Positions 25,069-39,462 of a stretch of DNA of 64,000 bases are shown here, in pieces; position 1 is the stretch's first letter, and every line of letters starts with the position of its first letter. Below the pieces are notes generated by a model. It searched no databases. It saw only the letters and a list, made by a program, of their open reading frames with translations, and was not told where the DNA came from. Made by a program: the position numbers and the translations under genes. This DNA is from Arabidopsis thaliana (lineage: Eukaryota; Streptophyta; Magnoliopsida; Brassicales; Brassicaceae). The DNA lies in NCBI RefSeq assembly GCF_000001735.4, contig NC_003076.8, positions 3,720,001 to 3,784,000 on the forward strand, given 5' to 3'.

Positions 25069-26816
25069 ATGGCGTCAACGTCGGCGGAAATGGACCAATT
25101 AACATCAGGCGCGAGCAATCGGATAATATTTATCTTGAGAACGCTTAGGAAGTGTCTCGTCTTCGTTCTCTCTCTCGTCCTTTCTCTTCTCCTTATTCTT
25201 CGTCTCCGTCCTCGTCGCCGTGTCTCTCCTCTTTCATCGCCTGAGGATGAGGCTGTTCCGGCTCCTTCGAGGCGATGGAGACGGAAGATGGCGTGGAAGC
25301 TGGAGGAGGAAGATACGGCTAGACGTCGTTCCTTAGCGGAAGGCGTTGAGATGGCCGGAGATGGAGAGATCTCTTGTTCGTTGTTTTACGGACGTCGTGG
25401 TAACGCTTTATTCTCTCGGTCGTGGTTGCCTATTTCCGGCGAACTTAGGTAAAGCTTCGATTTTTGCATGCACACAATTAGGATTCTCCGATTAAGATTT
25501 CGATTTTGACTTTTAGTTTTGGATTTATTTGTGTGTCTTCAGGGGGATTTTGATTATTATCCATGGATTGAATGAACACAGGTGAAAAAAATCAATCTTT
25601 TTTTCTTTTCTCTGTTTCTCTGTATTTCGATGAGTTCTAAAATGAATCTGTGAATGGTTTTTAATTTGCAGTGGAAGATATTCTCAATTCGCTAAGCAGC
25701 TAAACGCGAGTAATTTAGGTGTATACGCAATGGACTGGATTGGTATGAAGACGAGCTTGTTTTGTTTCTTTTCATTTTCATATTTGTTCTGAAACTGTGG
25801 GTCTTAACAGGTCGCAATATGTTTGGTCCAATAACTGTAATTAGGTCACGGTGGGAGTGATGGTTTGCATGGTTATGTTCCTTCTCTTGATTATGTTGTT
25901 TCCGACACTGTAAGTTCACAATCTTATAAACATTACTTTTTGGAGATGAAACTAGACAAATGTTCCATTTGAAGTTGCTGATCTCTGGTGGTTTGGTGTC
26001 TTGACTTGAATTCTATAGGAAGCTTTCTTGGAAAAGATTAGGTCTGAGAATCCGGGGGTTCCGTGTTTCCTCTTTGGTCACTCTACCGGTGGAGCTGTGG
26101 TTTTGAAGGTACCTAACATCGTACCATTGAAGCTCTCTTTAAGGTTCTGTTGTTTACAATGTCCTGATTTATGGTCTACCTTGTGTTATATAGGCAGCTT
26201 CATCTCCCTCTATTGAAGATATGTTAGCCGGTATTGTCCTAACATCGCCTGCACTCCGTGTCAAACCCGCTCATCCCATTGTCGGGGTAAGTCGTCTCCT
26301 TTGCAGTATTTAAGTTAGATGGTTTTCTCATTTTCGGCTGGAGAATTTAGTAGGTATCATTAACTCTATGTTTCATTGTAGGCAATAGCTCCAATCTTCT
26401 CATTGCTCGCACCAAGGTTCCAATTCAAAGGAGCAAACAAGAGAGGCATTCCGGTCTCAAGAGACCCTGAAGCTCTCTTAGCCAAGTACTCTGATCCGTT
26501 AGTCTACACTGGTCCGATTAGAGTCCGAACAGGGTATGAGATTCTTCGCATAACGGCTTACTTGACCCGGAACTTCAAATCTGTTACAGTGCCTTTCTTT
26601 GTTCTCCATGGTACAGAGGACAAAGTCACTGATCCACTAGCTTCCCAAGACTTGTATAATCAGGCACCATCAGTTTTCAAAGACATCAAACTCTATGACG
26701 GTTTCTTACACGACCTTCTCTTTGAACCTGAGCGTGAGGAAGTCGGTCGTGATATCATAGATTGGATGATGAATCGGCTTGACGATGTTAACGGATCAGC
26801 AGCTAGCCTCTGGTAA
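25069..26816 (+). CDS. MAGL13: Alpha/beta hydrolase, monoacylglycerol-lipase-like
   Basis: Seven exons (25069-25448, 25543-25581, 25672-25742, 25845-25909, 26019-26108, 26194-26286, 26382-26816) give 390 residues. The ATG at 25069 gives a short N-terminus followed by a hydrophobic segment (about 29-44, VFVLSLVLSLLLIL) and an Arg/Pro-rich linker, so the enzyme is probably membrane-anchored. The lipase fold starts near ILIIIHGLNEHSGRYSQFA (HG oxyanion motif). The nucleophile elbow is GHSTGG with Ser207, and Asp326 (HGTEDKVTDP) and His356 (GFLHDLLFEPE) complete the triad. Relatives release fatty acid from monoacylglycerols or lysophospholipids, and one paralogue acts on caffeoyl shikimate, so the substrate remains open. 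It is MAGL13 (At5g11650) from memory. Confidence 0.92.
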
Positions 26817-27918
26817 AAGATCAAATGAGACGTCAGAGGTCTTCATCTTCTATAGATAGTTGTGATACAAATGGTGTGATTGTAAAATCAGAAACCAAGT
26901 GTAGGAGATACATAATTACATATCACATGGGTTTAATCTATGAATTGTTTGATTTTTGATATTCGCTGTGACGATCTTTTGGGCCTATTTTGAAGGGCAT
27001 TGTTGCCATTGAGCCTATATGGGTATATGTGATTTTTTTTTTTGGTTTTTGGGCAATGTTATATGTATATAATCAATGTAAATTTGGGTGGATTTTTCAT
27101 TTTTCTAATTTAAACTTGACCTTCTTTTTTTCTGTCAACTTGAACTTGACCTTTGAAATAGCATATTAAGAAACTTGTTATGGTTATTTTGTTTGATAAC
27201 TACTTATTATCGTTCTTCTGACCAAATAGAAATTGATATTTTATCTGATATCTTCTATATATTTAAACGGAAGAATTTCTTAAAAATAACCTTTAGTGTG
27301 TTCATACTTGCATGTTATTAGAAGATAATTAATCAAAGTATTCATAACAATGCAAACCCCAAATTAGTGTATTTAGAAGAGTGATCGGGAGAGTTTACCA
27401 AATGAATGTGACATGTGTGTGTTACCTTTAGTATAAAGAAAAATCTCAGTGGATTAATAGTTTTTAACTAAAAATCTAAGGGACCAATAAAGAGATAGTA
27501 TTTTTTTTTTTTTGTCATCAATGCAATATGCAATATACACAATAGGAAAATTTCTTATGATTTTTTTATATCAAAAAGATATTAATATTTGTGCTTATTA
27601 TTTTTTTAAAACCTCAAGTGGATAATAAAGGGAGAAACTTTTAATATAATATATATGAAACTGTTAATAAGAAAGTTATAATAAAAGGAGAAAAACCATT
27701 AAAAACAAAAATCAGAACATTAAAGTATTTGAAGAATATATATTTTTAAGAAATTTTTTAACTGGACCAATGCCTAGAAAAAAGGTTTAATGGAGTCAGA
27801 TGGAAAAAAGAGAAATTTTAAAATTTTATCATATGATTATTACTAATAAGTAATAACCATAAACAAAAAAAGAAAACAAAATTGACAAGTGGATGGAACA
27901 TCCTTAATTACTGGTGTG
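26817..27918. other. Intergenic: 3' UTR and AT-rich spacer
   Basis: 3' UTR of the hydrolase gene followed by about 0.9 kb of AT-rich sequence without a supported frame. A TATAAG-type box at 27919-27924 marks the likely promoter of the neprosin gene. Confidence 0.5.
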
Positions 27919-27983
27919 TATAAGTAGATCTAACAAGACAAACAAATTATTAGAAAACTTTCCAAAATATTGGTCTGAAATTC

Positions 27984-30317
27984 ATGGATTTCGTTCTCAA
28001 AATTCGGCGCATTCATCTTTATACTTTATGTAGTTCAATCTACAGAAACCGTAGGAGAGACGAAATCTTTTAAGGTAATTGAAAGAATAATAACACATAT
28101 ATGTATATAGAGATCCAATTCTTAAAATAAAACTATGAAGATTAATTTACAGTAGTAATTTCAAATCTATTTTCCACAGCTAAATGAGAAGATCATATAC
28201 GATTGTGTGGATATATATAAACAACCCTCGTTAAGTCATCCACTTCTCCAAAACCATAAAATTCAGGTATCCATTCATCAAAAACGAATATTTTCATACA
28301 TGTTTTCTGTGTTTTTCCCAACTTTGTTTATTTTTACATTTGCTTTATAGTTAGAATATATTTGAAGAATTTGATATGTCTATATACGTATAATATTCTA
28401 TTTCCTTAAATTTTGAGCAAGATTACTCTTTTCTATTTTATTGGTTTTGCATATAACAAGCAATTGATTTATTTGACTCAGAAAATCATTATACCGCATG
28501 ACAAACCATCCAATGAATGTTTTTCATTATTAGTTAGTATTTTTTTTTTCTCAAACATTATTATCAGTTAGTATTAGTTTTAATTTTCTTATAGAGTCTA
28601 ATATACATCGTCTAATGTTAAAAAGTAATTTTTTATTGAGTAAAAGTTAATTACATAAGTTTAATACTAACTCAATATATACATTTTGTGGAAATGAATT
28701 TTGAAATTTTAAAGAAAGATTTTTTTTCCTGTATAAAAAACATAATTAGAGTTGATTGTTTCAATTAACTTTTAAAGTTACATTTCTTGTGGTTTGTGCA
28801 AACTTTTTTCGATAATATCTAATATGTTTTAGTAACCATTTCACGTATTTATCGTGTATAATTCTATAATTTTGAATAGATGAAACCATCTTTTTCGATC
28901 TCTAAACCAAAAAGTCAAGTTAAAAATAAAATTGAGGGTAAAAAGATCATCGAATGTCCAAATGGAACGGTTCCTATATTAAGAAATACAAAAGAATATG
29001 TCGCAAGAGCCCAATATTGGGAGAAAAAGCATTTCAACCCGCATACCGTCGGAAGTCATGGGACACATGTAAACAAAATACTTGAATTAATTACTTGAGT
29101 TACAAATGTGTATATTTGGAAAATATGTATGATATATTTTTTTTGGAAATTTGAAGTATGCTGGAGTTAAATCACAAGGTGATGGTCCTTATCATGGGTT
29201 GGCAGCTTATATGAGTGTGCATGATTTGAATATTAGTAGGGACCAAACTTCATATGCTAGCATTTTTGTTGGTAGTGGAGACAACAAGAAAATTAATTTT
29301 ATTCAAACCGGTTGGATGGTAAATTTTATGTTGATGTTATTAAATTTATATATATATATATATATTTATATATATTGGTTTTAAAAATAGGTTACATTAC
29401 TATGACTTACAGGTGAATCCAAGTTTATTTGGTGATGGACGTACATGGAGTTTTGGGGTTTGGAAGGTACATCTAGATACAAATACTTCTTTATCTCGTT
29501 TCCCATGAAATGCTAAATATTCTCGGAATTTTCTTTTGTAAATACTAAATATATACCCTTTTGATTGCAAAATAATTTATCTATAGGGAAATAATTTGAC
29601 ACTTAGTATGTGTTTTACGCTTCTATCTTTTAATGTACATTACATTTTACTATTTTTTCAATTATCATATGGAATATATTAATATATTAAGATTAAATAT
29701 TGGCAGGGTGCCAATGGAACTGGTTGTTATAATACAATATGTCCGGGTTTTGTTCAAGTGTCAAAAACTGATCTTTTAAGTGCACCTTTTCCATATCCAC
29801 ACAAAGGACAAGAAAGAGCTGTTTATGCTAGCATTGTACAGGTAATATACATACATTACATTTTAGTAGCAAATATGTTATGTTGGTAAATCAAATTTGA
29901 CATGTAGGTCTTTTTAACTATATATTGAAGGAAAAAGATATAGGAAATTGGTGGGTAACCGATGTAAGATATGACAGACCAGATGTGCATATTGGTTATT
30001 GGCCAAAAGAACTATTTGATCTTATAGGTAATAGTGTAGACATGGTTGGAGTTGCAGGAGCAGTCCAGGCTTCTCCTTCTGGTATAAGTCCACCAATGGG
30101 TAATGGTCAACTACCAAGTGAAGATGAAAATAAGTCTGCACACGTTAAAGGCGTCCAAATAGTACATTCTGATTTTAAATATAGTAAGAAACTGAAGTTA
30201 GAAAAACTATTGGACGACAACAAATGTTATGGCTTAAAAGATGGAAAGAAGCAGTTTTTTAAAGAATCCAATTTGTTCACATATGGTGGACCTGGGGGTA
30301 ACTCTTGTGGAATCTAA
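27984..30317 (+). CDS. Neprosin-domain (DUF239) secreted protein; 5' reading frame appears broken
   Basis: The homologous exons read 28006-28074, 28180-28266, 28880-29068, 29157-29318, 29413-29466, 29707-29841 and 29931-30317, all joining in phase 0. They show the neprosin-activation segment (IIYDCVDIYKQPSLSHPLL), then MKPSF and the neprosin domain (YAGVKSQGDGPYHGLAAYM, FGDGRTWSFGVWKGANGTGCYNT, GFVQVS, GNWWVTD, HIGYWPKELFDLI) and a terminal GGPGGNSCGI. Founding members are secreted prolyl endopeptidases; most plant copies are untested. Only the ATG at 27984 follows the TATA-like box (27919), yet its frame gives MDFVLKI and then diverges: the hydrophobic signal-peptide stretch at 28006-28074 (AFIFILYVVQS) lies one base out of frame and has no in-frame ATG. 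Either this copy is a pseudogene, or translation starts at Met 28880 without a signal peptide. It fits At5g11660 (from memory). Confidence 0.78.
29349..29376. repeat. AT dinucleotide microsatellite in neprosin intron
   Basis: An almost pure TA run in the intron after the 29157-29318 exon. It is a likely length-variable marker. Confidence 0.8.
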
Positions 30318-30519
30318 TATTACAAAAATGATGTTTTCGGTTATTAGAATAAATAAATAATTTGGACTTAATGTTTTCTCTTCAATATCTATGTATCAGG
30401 ATTTGTGTTTCCTACATGCTCTGATCATTAGTATATTTGGTTTACTACAAAGTTGCTATATTTCCATTAGTTGATTAACGAATTCATGATTTCAGTTAGG
30501 TTTAGGCAAAAAATCAAGG

Positions 30520-31205
30520 ACTTGAAAACCCGAATCGAAACCGATAAAAAAAGCTGATTCGAAGCGGGTACAAGTATTAGCTATTTATTCTATTGGGTCT
30601 TAAATGATCATATTTGTGGGTATAAGATAAAATCCGATACCCAAACGGATATTCGTTTACCCAAGATTACATATACTTATTCGTAGATTTATACATATAC
30701 AATCTTACTGTATATTTAATATTTGAACTAAATACATTTATATCCAAATATCCAAAAAGAATTACCAATAACTAAATGCATTTGTATTTATATGCAAGAT
30801 ACTTATAATTTTTTTGGATATTGAGACAAAATTTTGGTTTTTTTGGGTAAATTTTGGTATTAGGGTAAAATTTTCGGATATTTTGGTGAATTTTTGGCTA
30901 CTTGGGTAAAAACTTCGGGTATTTGGATAAAATTTCGTGTATTTGAATAAAGTTTCAACTATAAGGATATAAAATATCTGAACCCGAAGGATACCTAATT
31001 TTTTCGAGTATTCAGCAGTTTTGAAATTATATACCCGAACCGACACGAACCCGATTAGACCTGAACCAAAACCAAACCGATACTTTAGATTTACCCTATT
31101 AAATGCTAAACTTCTTTACTCGAAAGACACATACCCGATCGGATTTTACCCGATCGGATTTTACCTGAACCTGACCAGCATACCCGAATACCCAGCCCTA
31201 ATTTC
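30520..31205. repeat. Diverged repeat region of GGTA/ACCC-type short units
   Basis: From about 30830 a loosely periodic unit of roughly 20-30 bp, with a core like GGGTAAAATTTTGGTAT, recurs to about 30960. Both ends are rich in CCGAACC / AACCCGA-type words (30520-30560 and 31030-31195), partly in opposite sense. At 31134-31163 a 15-bp unit is repeated exactly twice. The overall look is of an old, decayed repetitive element; the family was not recognised. Confidence 0.6.
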
Positions 31206-32280
31206 AGTAATTAAAGAGAAAGAAACCCAAAGCATAATAGCGACTGAGTATATCATGTAATGTGTTATATCCCTCACATGCAACCAAAGCATGATATTGA
31301 CTGACTAGCGAGCATATATTAAAATGGAAATCTATGGTATATGGCATAATATCGAAAATCTAGTATTAAAGAAGAAAAACAACAAAAAAAAACTAATAAA
31401 GTAAACACAAATACAACTAGCAAGTAAAAAACAAGCGTCAATTGAGTCCAACAAAAAAAACATGCGTCAATTTAAAAGGAATTTATTGGGAGGAAATCTT
31501 CCCAAAAGAGCGATGATCGCCTAAAAACTGATGCGATTTTGGTTTGGATACGTAGTTGGCACGAGCATACGATCCAAGACGAGTCTCAATAACTTACATC
31601 ACGCGAAGTCACTGAAACCGTTCAAAGCAGTGATCGCTGTGGAACTTGTTTTAATTTGTATTTACCATCATGCCGCTATCAAACTTGTGCACCATTCTAG
31701 AGAAGATAATGAGTAATGACAAACAAGTAGAGTATTGTTACATGAATGTTGTTTGATTTCCAGTACAGAAATCATGGCGTTTATTTAGGTTCAATTGTTA
31801 TAGGTTTTGCTCACAAATTGCTTGAAAGTATCACATGAACTTGTCCTCCTCCTTTGATCATAACTTTGTTGTAAAGTCTAAGTTTGATAGCGGGCCATGC
31901 CATTAAATACACGGACGCAGGGGTTTGGTGTCATTAAAGTAAATCCTCGTATTGTTTTATGTCTTGTTCGTTTAAGTTTCTAATTTGTGATCAGAAGAAA
32001 AAATAAAAACTCATAACAGGGAACTATAATTAAAACTAAAGAAGATTTAACGTACATTGATTTTACACAGTAGATTTAGTTTTCTTTTGTAAATACACAT
32101 TATATATTTTTATTCAACGAAAACAATATCAATTGTCTCTACAAAAACCAACGGCCAGTACTCTTTTGCCCTAAAAAGACCGTAACCCTAATTTTCACAC
32201 AGAGAATCTAACGATTCAAAACAGGAAAAAGAGTTAGTGATCACGAAATGGAGAGAGAGAGAGATATATAGTCAGACATG
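31206..32280. other. Intergenic spacer, no supported gene
   Basis: AT-rich. The open frame at 31531-31716 (61 codons) has no recognised domain and no plausible splice partners. Nothing else seen. Confidence 0.5.
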
Positions 32281-32301
32281 TTTTATTTAACTGTGTTTTA
32301 G

Positions 32302-32775
32302 AGCTGAACTGGATCTCAGCTAAACACAAAAAATTTCAAGAAAGTTTAATCTTAATCGTATAATCGAAACAAATTCCTTTCCGGTATTACCGAAACAAAG
32401 AAGCCATCATAGCACTCAACTTGACAACATATCGCTTACGAAATCTTCCCATGGTCTCAAACACATCCTCGGAAGCATACGCTAAATCTCTAGATTCACT
32501 TGACAACAAAGACGGCAAAAGCTTCATCGCAATGGCTATGGATCTTCTTCCTCAGTTTCTGCATACTGACATGTCATGCATCGGTATGTGAGGATTTCTC
32601 ATGAGGGACTCTTTCATTGGTTGGTGATAGGCTGATAGCTAGGGTCGATTCTAGATGATGGATTTATTATTAGTAATATAGGTTTTATTTAATTGTGTCT
32701 TCTTTACCAAACTCGAAATTTAAAAAAATCTCAGATAAGAGCTAAGCTGAACTGGATCTCAGCTAAACACAAAAA
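32302..32775. repeat. Direct repeat flanking a coding-like block
   Basis: An identical 31-bp sequence (starting AGCTGAACTGGATCTCAGCT) occurs at 32302-32332 and 32745-32775, 443 bp apart. Weaker similarity extends upstream of both copies (TTTTATTTAA-TGTGT at about 32281 and 32683). Confidence 0.85.
32364..32591 (+). pseudogene. Coding-like remnant, family not recognised
   Basis: A 76-codon stretch between stops at 32361 and 32589 has exon-like base composition in an AT-rich spacer. From the ATG at 32451 it reads through NTSSEAYAKSLDSLDNKDGK and IAMAMDLLPQFLHTD, a soluble helical-looking sequence. It ends at ATCG followed by GTATGTG, a good splice-donor context, so it may be one captured or orphaned exon. 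No partner exon and no family were recognised. Confidence 0.45.
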
Positions 32776-34318
32776 TCTTCAAGAACCTTTTGTCTAAGTA
32801 CAGTTCTAGATATGTAGATTTATGATTTACAATTTCTAGATTCATAAATTAAGCTTCTACAAAACGGGCGCTTGTACATTTTCTAACTATTTTTCTTATA
32901 ACTTGCTTATGTTTTCCATATATTTTGCATAGTTTTTTTCAACTTGTTTTCTTTTAATCTTATTTCAAAAAATTAAACATATCATTAGATATAAGCTTTT
33001 TCCACTTAGAATGTCGCATAACTACTTACTTTTTAGAAATATTTCTACTAAACCCAAATAGGGTAAAAGGGGATAACGCTGATACCACTTTAAATTTCTA
33101 ATCTAAAGGTGACGTTTTATTATGACAGAGAAAATACGAAATAGACGATATTATGTTATATAGCAAGCCTTTTGACTTTATAGAAGTGAGAAGCGAGGAT
33201 TAAGGGGTCAAAAAAATGAAACATATATAGAAAGTAAACTTTGAAAAATATAGGAGTTGGTGAAGAAAATGAACATGTTGGAGTCGAGGATTCCCTAATA
33301 TGTTCTAGAAAATATGAGCTTTTAGCAACTATAAACGCGTCTTGGTCCATCTTAGCTTACTTTTTGTATGAACGCAAGACAAATATTGGAATGACTGCAA
33401 AATAAAAAAAAAGCGAAAACCAAATATTGGTCAATCGAAAAGTAAGTGGAGACAATAAAAGGCGAGCAAGAAAACCTCAATGCTTTCTTATTTTAAAACT
33501 ATTGAAATTCACTGCAAAACAAAAACAAAAAAAATGCTTATTTCAAATCGGACATATGTGCTTACGACTAATGAATAATTAATTCAATCCATGCACTAGC
33601 AGCAATCCTTATCCATGATCGTTAAATTAAATTATTACTAATAGACTTTAAGCATTCCTTACACTAATAATGACAGTTTGGTACCTATTTGAGGTGGGTT
33701 TTTACTATTACATACACTAAAAATGACAGTTCGGTACCTATTTGAGGTGGGTTTATTCTCTGTAATAGTTTATTTGAAAATTTCACTCTTCTTAAATTAG
33801 TATTAAAAAAAATCTTGTTGACTTATATAAATTCAAGTTGGGGGGTCCAATATGGCTGCCAAGTTTGATCCTCCGACAACATTCCCGCAGCCTCAAATAC
33901 AATTATTTGTTTTTTTTTTCCCTTTGATTTGTGACATTGTACAATTATTATGATTTGTTTCTATTATCATCGTATATTCGTACATTTAAAAAAATAAAAA
34001 AAAGGGGAAAAGAATCATTTACATAAATAACAATTCATAATGTAATATCGCACCGAGTTTTATAGAAGTCTACACATATCTAATCTCAAAATGAAAGTGG
34101 CTTACATGTTTCTTAAACTTTTATTAAATTTGTTATATGTTTGGTGGGAAAAAATAACCAATAATGAAAAAGTGAAAGTTGTCTACACGAGGTAATGGAT
34201 GAAGAGAGGGACCTACGACGAAGGATGACTCCGTCCACGTTCTTCTTCACTGTTTGACAATAAGCTCCAATTTTCAGACTTTTCATTTCAAACTTGTGGG
34301 TCTCATTTTCCTCTGGCC
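32776..34318. other. Intergenic spacer and NADP-ME2 promoter
   Basis: AT-rich with no supported gene. Minus-strand open frames at 33156-33350 and 34113-34403 lack domains; the second overlaps the NADP-ME2 promoter and 5' UTR. The tandem duplication at 33661-33757 is inside. Confidence 0.5.
33661..33757. repeat. 53-bp-period tandem duplication upstream of NADP-ME2
   Basis: A block of about 43 bp (ACACTAA-AATGACAGTT-GGTACCTATTTGAGGTGGGTTT) is present at 33661-33703 and again from 33714, with three mismatches and a 10-bp spacer. It lies about 0.6-0.7 kb before the likely NADP-ME2 transcription start. Confidence 0.85.
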
Positions 34319-34327
34319 TATATAAAT
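34319..34327 (+). promoter_or_regulatory. TATA box of NADP-ME2
   Basis: TATATAAAT located 137 bp before the ATG at 34456, preceded by a GC-richer flank. It implies transcription from about 34350 and a 5' UTR near 100 bp. Confidence 0.65.
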
Positions 34328-34455
34328 CCACTATCCTCCACTTCTGTCTTTCATCATCATTCCACATAAACAAAATATCTTCTTGCTCATTATTCATCAT
34401 CAATCTACTACTCCGTAAACTTTGCTTCCTCTGTTTGTATTAGCTCAGAAGAGAT

Positions 34456-38040
<3,585 letters not shown>

Positions 38041-38900
38041 AAAAGTTTTGTTGAAGAAACCTGCAGATTATACTATTCACAACCCTTGATAGTTTCTTAA
38101 GGCTTGTATTTAAGTTTTTTGTTTGTTTGTTTGTTGTTTGTTTTCTCTTCTACATTATGATGCTGTTTGTGAACTCTCTCTCTGTCTTTGCTGATAAATA
38201 ATAAATTGTTACTAATATAATCTACAAATCATTATTGTCTCAAAGTTACACTTTCCATCCCACATCACAAAATCGATCAACTTGTCTTGGAAGGGAATAA
38301 TATGCTTTTTTCTGCCACTTGTTGTATCTTATTGGTTGTTTTATTAAAATGGTATAATTGTTGCAGAATTAAAGAACTTGTATCATTATTTTGAAGAGTT
38401 TATCAAAAGTTTCATATAGATAATAGGACTATAGAAGCATAGCTGAATACTCTTTTGAAAGTGGTTTCTAAATTGTACTGAGCAAAATGTTCTAAAAACA
38501 ACAAAACTCCTAATCTTAAGCTAATGATTTTGGCATTTTAGGTAACTACTTGTTATAAATAGCTAAAACAATAACAAGAATCTCTAAAACTCGTCTTCAC
38601 GTTTTGGTTAAAATCGAAAGCTCAAACAATCCAAACCAAAACTAAACCGAAACAAGATGTCAAAAAAATAAATAAACACCTAAACCGAAACCAAAGTTAA
38701 AACAACTGAAAATGGGCTGAACGGTCCCTTTAATCTGAGATGTAATAAGGCCCAAATAGTAACTGTAGATGGGGACAATTGTAACGAAATCAAATTGCGG
38801 GCGAAAATCGAACTAAAGAAATAAGTAGAGGGACGAATAAAATGGTTAGAAGGTTTTAAGAATAAACCGCGTCGCGTCTCTTTTCTGGAAAAAACGAGAA
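38041..38900. other. Intergenic: NADP-ME2 3' UTR and spacer
   Basis: 3' UTR with a TTTG-rich run (38117-38145) and an AATAATAAA-like polyadenylation context near 38200, then an AT-rich spacer. The minus-strand open frame at 38680-38946 shows no domain. Confidence 0.5.
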
Positions 38901-38985
38901 ACTGTGATCTTGGCCCTTTTATTACCCCTATCCTCTTCTTCTTCAATCTCTCCGATCAAAATCCTTTTAAGCTCTGTAGACCCAG

Positions 38986-39392
38986 GTATGTTCCTTCAGC
39001 TTTTCTATTCGCGAGAAAATTACGAGTAAAGGATTGCTTGAAATTGAACTTGGATCGTTCTGTTACTGCTTTCTTATTGCTATCAGATTTTGATTCTCTA
39101 AGGAATTAGATATTTTCTTTGTTGATTGATTTGTTTTGAACACGTATTATTAATCCTAGTCTTTGTTTCTACATTATAGGAACGTTTCGATTTGAATTAG
39201 CTAAAAACCTCAATTTTATTTGCTCTTTTGCATATCTGAAATTGGAAGCTGATGATATGTGGATGTTAATTGGCTCTAGTTACTTGGATCTGTGAATAAT
39301 TATTTGCTAATTTGGAGCATGTTCCTTTGAATTATCTTCTGATTGTCTAAGTATATTTGGAAATGTGTTTATATTCTCATTTGTGTGATCAG
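38986..39392 (+). other. Probable 5' UTR intron of the WBP2-like gene
   Basis: A good donor (CCCAG/GTATGT at 38985/38986) and acceptor (TGATCAG/GTTACG at 39392/39393) bracket a 407-bp T-rich intron. The CDS starts 70 bp after the acceptor. A pyrimidine-rich leader (CTTCTTCTTCAATCTCTC) precedes it. Confidence 0.6.
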
Positions 39393-39462
39393 GTTACGCA
39401 GAGAAGAAGAACAGAACAAGGAATTATATAATCATTGGCTTGATCAATCTGAATTGCAGTTC

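Noticed and set aside
30762..31046. 94-codon minus-strand frame with repeated Phe/Lys/Asn pattern
   Set aside because: Its repetitive protein sequence merely reflects the GGTA-type DNA repeat.
31531..31716. 61-codon open frame
   Set aside because: No domain, no coding bias and no start or splice context; typical chance frame.
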